Part shown: one piece after another, positions 55,010 through 63,016 of the stretch
Position numbering within the stretch: the first letter of the stretch is position 1
How the letters are laid out: each line of letters begins with the position of its first letter
Source: Planctomycetia bacterium
GTDB taxonomy: Bacteria > Planctomycetota > Phycisphaerae > UBA1845 > UTPLA1
Length of the DNA: 64,000 bases
Direction of reading: 5' to 3'
Assembly: GCA_015075745.1 (NCBI GenBank)
Contig: JABTTW010000002.1
Span: forward strand, 882,453 to 946,452
Made by a program: the position numbers and the translations under genes
The notes under the pieces: generated by a model
The model's input: only the letters and a program-made list of their open reading frames with translations
Databases searched by the model: none
What the model was told of the DNA's origin: nothing

Positions 55010-55954
55010 ATGGATTGGATCATTCTGGGAGGCATGTTGGCGGTCGCGGCGGGGCTGATCGTCTATTCCTTGATGCCCAAGGACACCGAGAAGGTCGAGG
55101 CGGTCAAACGACGAACCGCCGGCCTCTCAGCGACCGAAGACGTGACCGCCCTCAAACACAAAGCCAAAGATCGCGCAGCGATGCAGATGCTGCAAAAAGC
55201 CGCGCCGTACCTCTCCCGGCCCGTCATGCCGCAAAACACCGAGGAGCAATCCAAGCTCCGAGCAAAACTCGCCAGCGCAGGCTTTCGCCGAGAGTCCACG
55301 CCGATTCTCTTCCTGGCATGTAAAACGCTCGGCGGCCTCATCGGCGGGGCGCTCGCGCTATCGTATGCACTGGGCGTGGCGAAGGAATCGACGGAAGTCC
55401 TTTACTATGCCATCGGCGGACTCGGGCTGGGGTTCATGCTGCCGCAGTTCTGGCTCTCCAACGCCGTCAAAAAGCGATCCGAAGCCATCCGCAACGGACT
55501 GCCCGATTCGCTGGACCTCATGGTCGTCGCGGTGGAGTCCGGCCTGGGACTCGATGCGGCGATCCTTCGGGTCAGCGACGAAATGGGCAATGCCCACGTT
55601 GCCCTGGCGGAAGAATTGCAGATCGCCACCGTCGAGACGCAGATGGGCGTGCCGCGCGCAGAGGCCCTCACCAAAATGGCCGAGCGGACCGCCGTGCCCG
55701 AGATGAAGGCCCTCGTCGCCGTCATCACCCAGGCCGAAAAACTCGGCACCAGCATCGCCAAGGCCCTCCGCAATCAGGCCGAAGCCCTGCGGACCAAGCG
55801 GCGACAGCGCGCCGAGGAGCGGGCGCAGAAGACCTCGGTCAAGCTGCTCATCCCGCTGGTGCTCTTTATTTTCCCCGCCATCTTTGTCGTGGTCGCCGGC
55901 CCCGCGGTGATTCACCTGATGAAGACCTTCAGCGGCGGCACAATCAATCACTGA
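55010..55954 (+). CDS. tadC: Tad inner-membrane platform protein TadC
   Basis: The 314-residue second platform protein of the Tad machine has the T2SF layout: an N-terminal helix, a cytoplasmic region, LPDSLDLMVVAVESGLGLDAAIL, VIQAEKLGTSIAKALR-like residues, and C-terminal membrane helices. ATG 55010 has AGAGGA upstream, 12 bases after tadB. Last gene of the pilus locus. Confidence 0.93.
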   Translation: MDWIILGGMLAVAAGLIVYSLMPKDTEKVEAVKRRTAGLSATEDVTALKHKAKDRAAMQMLQKAAPYLSRPVMPQNTEEQSKLRAKLASAGFRRESTPILFLACKTLGGLIGGALALSYALGVAKESTEVLYYAIGGLGLGFMLPQFWLSNAVKKRSEAIRNGLPDSLDLMVVAVESGLGLDAAILRVSDEMGNAHVALAEELQIATVETQMGVPRAEALTKMAERTAVPEMKALVAVITQAEKLGTSIAKALRNQAEALRTKRRQRAEERAQKTSVKLLIPLVLFIFPAIFVVVAGPAVIHLMKTFSGGTINH

Positions 55955-55975
55955 TCATCAGTCGCTGATTCGAAA

Positions 55976-57127
55976 TCAAGAAGCTCCGCCACGATCCACC
56001 TGCCATTGCCAGTTCGGGTCGTCGTCCGCCCGCTCAGAGAACTTCTGATCCGGATCAAACGTCTCCCGCCACCAAGCCCCGAATGTCTCAATGACCTGCT
56101 CCCGCTGACCGGGATTGCCCGCTCGTACGGCCCCCTGCCGCAGATCCGGCAAATACGTCGGCCATCGCCCGAGCACGACCGGAATATCGAGCCCCTGTCC
56201 GCCGCGTAAAATCTGCGCCGACTGCATTCCTTTTTCATCGGGCGCCTGCGGAATCATCATCCGAATGTTCGGGTTGCGCACAAAGGTACCGCGCCCCCGC
56301 CACTTGCCCTCGATCCAATTCTGAAACATTTCCGCCGCGCCGGTCGCCGGGATCGGCTCCTCATCCAAAGCCACGATCAGGTCCCCATCCTTCACCGGCA
56401 CGTCAATCGGCACGCCGCGCACGCGCTCCAGCAGAATCGCCGCCCCCCCCTGCTGCACGCGCGCATCCTGCTCGTGAGTCAACACGCGAAACTCTGCCGG
56501 CTCCAGCGTGTTCGGGCGAAATGCCCCGTTCTGAGTCTCGATCAGCTTGATGCCCTGCCCGCCGCGGATGATGCTGATTTCGCACTTCGTCCCCGGCGCC
56601 TGTTCGCCGATCCAGCGCGTGAACTCAATCGCCTGGTTCTCCAGCGTCCCCGCCTTGCCGTTCAATGCGACCACGAGATCGCCGTTCTGAAGTCCACACC
56701 GTTGCGCCGACGAAAGCTTGAACACATCGGTAATGAAGAGCGCCGTCCCACCCGCCGGAACCCGGCCGTCCATCCCCTCGGTGACCGACTGCCCCTTGTG
56801 CGAGATCCCCAGAAACGCACGCGGCGGTCCGAGGTGCTCGGTCAGGTAAATCTCCAGCGCAATCTGCCGAATGCGGCGGCGAACATCGTAGTACGGCGTT
56901 GAATTGAACGCCTCGCGCAGGGGTCCGTAACACTCCTGCCCCATCTCCATGAGCAGGGTCATCGCATGATCGCGCTGATGCGCCTCGCGGCTCGAAAGCG
57001 CCCGAATCAGCTCCGGCACCTCCGCGGCTCGTTTGGCCTGAGGCGAATCCGCATCCGAGGCCTGCCCTGACGCCTGCTGCCAAACAGGCGTGGCCGTCAT
57101 CATCAAGATCAAACCGAGTTTGAGCAT
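55976..57127 (-). CDS. Secreted PDZ-domain protein
   Basis: This 383-residue protein has a signal peptide (LILMMTATPVWQQASG), a helical N-terminal segment with a HEAT-like look (VPELIRALSSREAHQRDHAM), and two PDZ-like domains (RCGLQNGDLVVALNGKAG and VPVKDGDLIVALDEEPI). No Ser protease domain is present, so it is not an HtrA. It may tether or regulate periplasmic proteins. Convergent with tadC (21 bases apart), so a Tad role is unproven. Confidence 0.75.
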   Translation of the reverse strand: MLKLGLILMMTATPVWQQASGQASDADSPQAKRAAEVPELIRALSSREAHQRDHAMTLLMEMGQECYGPLREAFNSTPYYDVRRRIRQIALEIYLTEHLGPPRAFLGISHKGQSVTEGMDGRVPAGGTALFITDVFKLSSAQRCGLQNGDLVVALNGKAGTLENQAIEFTRWIGEQAPGTKCEISIIRGGQGIKLIETQNGAFRPNTLEPAEFRVLTHEQDARVQQGGAAILLERVRGVPIDVPVKDGDLIVALDEEPIPATGAAEMFQNWIEGKWRGRGTFVRNPNIRMMIPQAPDEKGMQSAQILRGGQGLDIPVVLGRWPTYLPDLRQGAVRAGNPGQREQVIETFGAWWRETFDPDQKFSERADDDPNWQWQVDRGGAS

Positions 57128-57276
57128 GGTGCGCTTTCAATAGCCTCAAAGTGCCTTCAAGCCGCGGGACTCTGCCCCCCCGCTCGCTGCTCTGATTCTA
57201 GCCTCGCATCCGGCAAACCTACAGCTTGTTATCCTGTGGTTTGCCCCGCCGGGCCCATGTTACAATCCCCGGCGAA

Positions 57277-57942
57277 GTGGCCAAGTCCGATTCACAGCGT
57301 GCCCGACTCGTTGAACAGCAGTCGCTCGGTCAGCGACTTCGTCGCCTGCGCCGCCTGCAGGGCCTGACGCAGATCAAGCTCGCCGAAAAATCAAACGTCA
57401 ATCAGGGCCACCTCTCCTCCATCGAGCAGGGCAATCATCTTCCCCGGCCGGACACGATTCGCGCACTCGCCATCGCCCTCGGCGTGCCCGAAGCAGTCCT
57501 TCTCGGCGAGGGAGACGGCCACGACGCCCCGCAGGCCCTCGACACGCGCGAGCTTCCCCTCTTCGGCACCATCCCCAACGGCCCTCCTTCCGATTCGCAG
57601 GAACAACTGGAGATGTTCCCGGTGTTGAGACATCTCTGGCGGCCCGATCGCTACTGTCTCCGCTGCGAGTTCGATTCAATGGAGCCCACGCTCAAGCGCG
57701 GCGACATCATCCTCGTGGACTACCGCCCCACCGTCGAACCGCAGTTCGTCCAGGGCCGCATCTGCGCCTGTCTCGTCGACGGCCGCCCCACCCTCAAGCG
57801 CGTCAGCGTCGAGCGCCCCGGCGCCGGCATCCTCATCATCCTCCGCGGCGACAACCCCTCCGTCCCCCCAACCGTCATCGACGACACCCGCGAATTCTCA
57901 ATCCAGGGCGTGGCAGTCTGCCTGGTAAGCAGGGAGTTGTAA
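57277..57942 (+). CDS. XRE-S24 LexA/CI-like transcription regulator
   Basis: The 221-residue protein joins an XRE helix-turn-helix (LTQIKLAEKSNVNQGHLSSIE, about 30-50) to an S24/LexA-like peptidase domain. The Ser134-Lys174 dyad is present (EFDSMEPTL and TLKRVSV). The usual Ala-Gly cleavage site is not seen; the corresponding stretch reads GTIPNGPPS. It may be a stress or phage-type repressor without self-cleavage. A TACAAT-like -10 at 57261-57266 would put the mRNA start within a few bases of GTG 57277. Confidence 0.8.
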   Translation: MAKSDSQRARLVEQQSLGQRLRRLRRLQGLTQIKLAEKSNVNQGHLSSIEQGNHLPRPDTIRALAIALGVPEAVLLGEGDGHDAPQALDTRELPLFGTIPNGPPSDSQEQLEMFPVLRHLWRPDRYCLRCEFDSMEPTLKRGDIILVDYRPTVEPQFVQGRICACLVDGRPTLKRVSVERPGAGILIILRGDNPSVPPTVIDDTREFSIQGVAVCLVSREL

Positions 57943-58039
57943 GGAAGAAAAGGGCAAAGCGGATGAGCTGCCGAGGGGTCCCTGTAAAGAACAAGTTCGC
58001 GCGGACGGCGGGAGTGTCGAAACAAACAATGACTGGTGA

Positions 58040-58585
58040 ATGAACTGGGAACAAGCCAAGATGACACTTAAGCAACTTGGGTATCGTGCATCCCTGGGTT
58101 TGGCGACGGTTTTCTGCGCCAGTTCCGCGGTCGCATGGGCTGTTAGTTACTATGGGGTCGCTTGGTCATCCCTGTCGGCTGGCCATTATCGAATGATCTG
58201 TCTATCAAGAGGCGTCGGAACATGGCAAACACTTCAGCTTAACGGAAGTAGTGATGCTTCGATGGCGCTCCCGCAACGTGACGTTCGAGCGTCGAAGACT
58301 TACTTCGGGCATATTCCAAGCAGGCTTTCCCCTCTTTCTAACCCCTGGACGCCCTCGTCGATGAGCTCCAGTCGATTGAAATCACTGTCTGTTCCGCTTT
58401 ACCTGCCTACGATACTCGTCGGATTACCTCTCGCGATTGTCGTGAGGTTCCAGATCGTCAAGCGGAAGCAGAGGCAGAAAGGATTTTGTGTTCAGTGTGG
58501 TTATCCGCACTTTGGAAACCGTAGCGGAATCTGCCCCGAATGCGGCACGCCAATCCCGGTGGACCAGAAACAGTCCATCGCCTAG
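58040..58585 (+). CDS. Membrane protein with C-terminal zinc ribbon
   Basis: This 181-residue protein has two hydrophobic segments (ASLGLATVFCASSAVAWAV and SVPLYLPTILVGLPLAIVV) and a zinc ribbon at the end (CVQCGYPHFGNRSGICPECG). Such NRSGxCPECG tails occur in many planctomycete proteins. The function is unknown. Ribosome site weak (GAATG context). Confidence 0.7.
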   Translation: MNWEQAKMTLKQLGYRASLGLATVFCASSAVAWAVSYYGVAWSSLSAGHYRMICLSRGVGTWQTLQLNGSSDASMALPQRDVRASKTYFGHIPSRLSPLSNPWTPSSMSSSRLKSLSVPLYLPTILVGLPLAIVVRFQIVKRKQRQKGFCVQCGYPHFGNRSGICPECGTPIPVDQKQSIA

Positions 58586-58916
58586 ACGACGACGTTTTCG
58601 GTGCCATCCTGCAAAAAAAGGGATCGGTTGAGGATCAGTTCGGGATCAGTTGGGGACAGGATCAGTTGGGGACATGCTACTTTTCCAAGCAACCCATACC
58701 CAGCGTGGTCCGGCGATAATCCTCCCGAAAACTCCTCGCCATTCATGTCTAACGATAAATCATTCGATCCGCTCTTCGGTCCCGGCGCGAACACGGAGCA
58801 TCTATGAATGATGGGAGATCAATCCACCCACGCCCGGCAGGATGGCGCGCGATGCACGATCCAAAATCCTCAGCATCTTCACCCGCTAAACACATGGCCC
58901 CTCCTCGTGCCACGCC

Positions 58917-59605
58917 GTTTTCACCAAAAAACCACCCAAAACGCGAAGCGCCCCAACCTATGCCCGCCACAACACTTGCAAAAAAAAAAATCGGCTGTGT
59001 CACCGTATGTCACCTTGCAATTCATCGTCGCCGCCCCCCGATCCGAGCCGCGCGCGTCAGCAAGCGGTACCAGAAAATCCGGATCCCAATCGCATCCAAC
59101 GCCAACCGTCGACCCAATCAGTGCCGCCGCCTCTGCATTCTCCTGGACCCTCTCGAATGCCCCCGCGCAACCCCGTCGCCGCACACCATTTCGACGTTTC
59201 GACGTTTCGACTCTTCGACGTTTCCACCAAAAATCACCCAAATCGCGAACCGCCCCAACCCACGCCCGCCACAACACTTGCCAACGCCCCCAAAAACTTT
59301 TTTCGCCTATTGTCACCTTGCAATTCATCGTCGCCGCGCCCCGATCCGAGCCGCGCGCGTCAGCAAGCGGTACCAGAAAATCCGGATCCCAATCGCATTC
59401 AACGCCAACCGTCGACGCAATCAGTGCCGCCGCCTCTGCATTCTCCTGGACCCTCTCGAATGCCCCCGCGCAACGCCGCCGCCGCTCACCATTTCGACGT
59501 TTCGACTTTTCGACGTTTCGACTTTTCTACCGTCTCCCCCAACACATGCCCGCCACAGGATTTACAATCGAAAAAAATCGGCTGTGTCACTATATGTCAC
59601 CTTCG
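58917..59605. repeat. Dispersed-repeat island (modules A and B)
   Basis: The 1.27-kb gap 58586-59856 is mostly repeats. Module A (shared with 2356-2460) occurs at 58917-59020, 59221-59323 and 59523-59605. Module B (about 205 bp) occurs at 59009-59218 and 59312-59521, about 303 bases apart; it contains CCGATCCGAGCCGCGCGCGTC and ends with GACGTTTCGAC repeats. All frames on both strands stay open for long stretches without codon bias. I therefore do not call genes here. Upstream, 58634-58678 holds GATCAGTTSGGGA repeats. Confidence 0.85.
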
Positions 59606-59856
59606 ATGTGTCGTTCCCGCGAGGGGCCCCGACGCGGCTTGCCGTTTGGCGACGGATCACCAGCCCGGCCCCGCATCGCCGGGCATCAAAGAAGCTCTCG
59701 TAACACACTATCACCACACGCTTTACGTCATGCCACCAAAGAGGATATTGTGAAATATTGCCAATTATTGATTTCCTCCCAGCCATGTGTTATCCTTCCC
59801 ATGTTCGGTTTGTGTTAGGTATTCAAAGGGCTGGCAGGTCAGGAGGAGGCAAAGAC

Positions 59857-61401
59857 ATGGCCATCGAAACATCACCACTTCAACGAATCCGAATCAACGT
59901 CATTCACGAGCCCGCCGTCGTGCCGATGACCCCGCGAAAGCGCGACATCTGTCTCAACTTCGGCATCCCCCCACGAGAGTCGCCGCACGTCATTGCCGAA
60001 AACCTCGACGTCCATCTCGGCGCCGGGCGCATCATCCTCTTGAGCGGTCCGTCGGGCAGCGGCAAGAGTTCGGTCCTGCGGCACCTTTCCGACCAACTCG
60101 ATAAACCCCTCTGGGTCGGCCGCTCCCCCTTTCCGGCCAATCGCCCCCTGATCGACGCCGTCGCCCCCCGCGAAAAGCTCTCCGTGGCCCTGGAGGTGCT
60201 CACCGCCTGCGGCCTGGGCGAGCCGCGCCTGTGGGTCCGCCGCTATTGCGATCTGTCCGACGGCGAGAAGTTTCGCGCCGCCCTGGCGCGTGCCATCGGA
60301 GCGGCACTGTGCAACCCCTCGCCCGGCCCGATCCTCTGCGACGAGTTCACCGCCATCCTGCATCGCCGCGCCGCCCGCGCCATCGCCCACAACCTTCGAA
60401 AACTGGTGACGCGGCACGGCCTGACGCTGATCGTCGCCACCACCCACGACGACATCACTTCGGACCTGCAGCCCGACGAGACCGTGCGGCTCGGCGGCAT
60501 GCAGCCGGAACTGCTGTCTCACATTCCCAAGGACAGGGTCGTCTCGCTGCGACGCGGGGCCCGCATCGAGCGCGGCGGCGTCCGCGACTACCGAACCTTC
60601 AGCCCCATGCACTACCGAAACCGCGACGGACTGGGGTTCGTCGACAAGGTGTTCCTGCTCCGAGAAGGACCGGCCAGAGACCCGCTGGGCATTCTCGTCT
60701 TCGCCCATGCCCCGCGGGAGCTGGCCCTGCGCAACCGGGCAACCGAGGGCCGCTTCTCGCGCAACATGCGCCGCCTCAACCGCGAGCTGCGCATCCTGCG
60801 CCGGCTGGTCATGCACCCGGACGTCCGCGGCTGCGGCCTGGGCCACTGGTTCGTGCAGAACACGCTCCCGCTCGTCGGTGTGCGCTTCATCGAGTGTCTC
60901 GCGGTCATGGGCGCGGTCAACCCGGTTTTCGAGAAGGCGGGCATGACGCGAATCGGCCGCTGCGCGCTGCCGCCGGGCCGGATGAAGCTGCTGGAGCGGA
61001 TGCGGGAGATGAAGCTCGACCCGTTTGCCCCCGACTTTCACCGCACGATCGGCCGCTATCCGCGCGTGCGCGAGCTGGTGAAGAAGACAATCCGCGACTG
61101 GGTGGCGGCGATGCACAGCGGCAACAGATACGACGTGGAATGCCGCACGCCGATCGAGCTGTCTCGCGCCTTTCGCCAGCTCATCGGCGATCCGCCCATG
61201 TATTACCTGTGGGACCGCGACGAGGAGTATCCCGGTCGGGCCATGCAGCCGGCCGATTTGGAGCCGACGGGGCCAAGTCACGGCGACCGGGCCAATCCGC
61301 ACGAACCGCAGCGGGCCAAGCGCCATCGCGACTCAGACCGGCATCATCCCGCCGGCGACGGATCGGCAAAGCCCAGGCGGCGCAGTCGAGAGTTGGAGTA
61401 A
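59857..61401 (+). CDS. ABC-type ATPase fused to a GNAT acetyltransferase domain (COG2401 type)
   Basis: The 514-residue protein starts at an ATG with AGGAGGAGG upstream. The first 240 residues are an ABC ATPase: Walker A GPSGSGKSS (Lys70), signature LSDGE (133-137), Walker B PILCDEF (Asp162, Glu163) and switch His197. The following part (about 250-430) resembles a GNAT acetyltransferase (LRRLVMHPDVRGCGLGHWF, FIECLAVMGAVNPVFEKAGM). The last 90 residues are Arg-rich and disordered. No membrane domain or partner permease is next to it, so it is not a classical transporter. Its job is unknown, and it may be a DNA or RNA acting enzyme. Confidence 0.85.
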   Translation: MAIETSPLQRIRINVIHEPAVVPMTPRKRDICLNFGIPPRESPHVIAENLDVHLGAGRIILLSGPSGSGKSSVLRHLSDQLDKPLWVGRSPFPANRPLIDAVAPREKLSVALEVLTACGLGEPRLWVRRYCDLSDGEKFRAALARAIGAALCNPSPGPILCDEFTAILHRRAARAIAHNLRKLVTRHGLTLIVATTHDDITSDLQPDETVRLGGMQPELLSHIPKDRVVSLRRGARIERGGVRDYRTFSPMHYRNRDGLGFVDKVFLLREGPARDPLGILVFAHAPRELALRNRATEGRFSRNMRRLNRELRILRRLVMHPDVRGCGLGHWFVQNTLPLVGVRFIECLAVMGAVNPVFEKAGMTRIGRCALPPGRMKLLERMREMKLDPFAPDFHRTIGRYPRVRELVKKTIRDWVAAMHSGNRYDVECRTPIELSRAFRQLIGDPPMYYLWDRDEEYPGRAMQPADLEPTGPSHGDRANPHEPQRAKRHRDSDRHHPAGDGSAKPRRRSRELE

Positions 61402-61409
61402 GACGCGGC

Positions 61410-62117
61410 TTAATACGCCCCCCGGCCGGAGAGAACCGCCGGGATGGTCTTGACCAGGATCTGCAGGTCCAGCGAGAGCGAGCGATTGCGAATGTACCAG
61501 ACGTCGAGTGCCAGCCACTCGTCATATGGAATCTCGGTTCGCCCGCTGACCTGCCACAGACAGGTGATGCCGGGCTTGACGGTGAAGCGGAGCTTCTGGT
61601 CGGTCGAATCGGTGCGAACCTCGTCGAAGGGCAGCGGCCGCGGGCCGACCAGGCTCATCTCTCCCTTAAGCACGTTGAGAAACTGGGGCAATTCATCAAT
61701 GCTCGATCGCCGCAGCCACCGACCGATGGTGGTGACGCGCGGATCGTTCTTCATCTTGAAGCACGGGCCGGTGGGCAGCGCGTTGAACTTGCGGAACAGT
61801 TCCTTATCGTCGTCGGCCCCGTCGTACATGGTGCGTAGCTTGTACATGGTAAACGGCCGGCGATTCAGCCCGGCGCGCTGCTGATGAAAGAAGGCAGGGC
61901 CTCGGCTGGTCAGCTTCACGAGTGCGGCGGCGACAAGAATGATCGGCCCGACGACCACGAGGGCCAGAAACGACAGGACGATGTCCAGAAATCTTGACGC
62001 GAAGGGGTAGTAACGACGGGCCGATGCGACGGCGGCGCGCGGCGGCGCCACCGGCAGAAAGCCGGCTTCCACATCGAGTAACGCTACTGCGGCGCTTGAT
62101 TGCTCGGTGCCACGCAT
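61410..62117 (-). CDS. Undecaprenyl-phosphate sugar transferase (WcaJ/PssY type)
   Basis: This 235-residue membrane protein is a phospho-sugar transferase that loads the first sugar on undecaprenyl phosphate for exopolysaccharide. It has the membrane helix SRFLDIVLSFLALVVVGPI, then RPFTMYKLRTM, RRSSIDELPQFLNVL and MSLVGPRPLPFDE. It lacks the extra N-terminal membrane domain of WbaP. Convergent with the ATPase-GNAT gene; the wecG-like gene lies 86 bases upstream. Confidence 0.92.
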   Translation of the reverse strand: MRGTEQSSAAVALLDVEAGFLPVAPPRAAVASARRYYPFASRFLDIVLSFLALVVVGPIILVAAALVKLTSRGPAFFHQQRAGLNRRPFTMYKLRTMYDGADDDKELFRKFNALPTGPCFKMKNDPRVTTIGRWLRRSSIDELPQFLNVLKGEMSLVGPRPLPFDEVRTDSTDQKLRFTVKPGITCLWQVSGRTEIPYDEWLALDVWYIRNRSLSLDLQILVKTIPAVLSGRGAY

Positions 62118-62203
62118 GACGGCTTCTTCCCAATCCTTCTCAACGAGGCCCGCTCAAGGCGGCGCCTCTTGACCCCCCGGCCGGACCACGCCGGCCGCCT
62201 CCA

Positions 62204-63016
62204 TCAACTCCGCGTCAGACCGAGGCTGCCCCCCGGTGACGGACGACCGGCGCGCCGGCAAGCGCGCCAGCGCCAAGTGTGCCACACAAACAGCGGGTTC
62301 CCCAGCAGATACCTCCGCCACTTCCCGGCCGGATCCACCAGCAGCCGAAAGAGCCACTCGCCGCCCAGCCGGCAAAGCCACTGCGGCGCGCGGCGCTCGA
62401 TCCCCGCGAGATAGTCGAAGAGCGCCCCGACACACCATCGCACCGGAACGTCGAGCCGATCGCCATGCTCCGCCAGCCAGAACTCCTGCCTCGGACTCGA
62501 TAGTCCGACGGCAAGGACATCCGGCCTCGCGGCGTTAATCCGCTCCACCACGGTGGAAGATTCGTCGTCGGAAAAGTGGCCGTGATGAACACCGGCAATC
62601 TTGAGCTCGGGAATCTCAGCCTGCAGGCGCATCGCCGCGGATTGAGCGATGCCCTCCCTGCCGCCGAGCAGGAAAATACTGAGACCCATGTCGGCGCACT
62701 GCCGCGCGAAACGGGGAAAGTAATCGGCGGCGGTCATCCGCTCCGGCAGGCGCTCATCGGCATAGCGACTCGCCCAGATCAGCGAGGCCCCATCGGCATA
62801 GAGCACATCGCTCTCGGAAAGCACGCGATGAAAAACGACGTCGCGCATGGCCATGTTGACGGTGTGCGCGTTGGCATAGGTCGCGGTGGTTCGCTGCCGT
62901 GCGCAGGCGCGATGGGCGAGCAGCTCGATGAGCCCTTGCGTCCGCAGGGGACGAAGGGGCAGGCCGAGCACGTCCACCGGCGTCGGCGGCTTAACTCGCT
63001 TCGGCGACGAATCCAC
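62204..63016 (-). CDS. WecG/TagA/CpsF-family glycosyltransferase
   Basis: The 270-residue enzyme adds a sugar (ManNAc-type in relatives) to a lipid-linked intermediate. Typical motifs are TATYANAHTVNMAM, DGASLIWASRY, LGGREGIAQSAAMRL and VGLSSPRQEFW. The GTG start at 63016 has GGAGGAAG four bases upstream and overlaps the upstream glycosyltransferase gene by 26 bases, so translation is coupled. Confidence 0.9.
   Translation of the reverse strand: MDSSPKRVKPPTPVDVLGLPLRPLRTQGLIELLAHRACARQRTTATYANAHTVNMAMRDVVFHRVLSESDVLYADGASLIWASRYADERLPERMTAADYFPRFARQCADMGLSIFLLGGREGIAQSAAMRLQAEIPELKIAGVHHGHFSDDESSTVVERINAARPDVLAVGLSSPRQEFWLAEHGDRLDVPVRWCVGALFDYLAGIERRAPQWLCRLGGEWLFRLLVDPAGKWRRYLLGNPLFVWHTWRWRACRRAGRPSPGGSLGLTRS

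Noticed and set aside
58804..59818. Genes of 248-336 residues in the repeat island
   Set aside because: Three plus-strand frames and a minus-strand frame are all open over the same repeats, and the two repeat copies do not keep one frame under selection.
60231..61838. 535-residue frame overlapping the ATPase-GNAT gene
   Set aside because: Arg/Pro-rich shadow of a frame with full ABC motifs.
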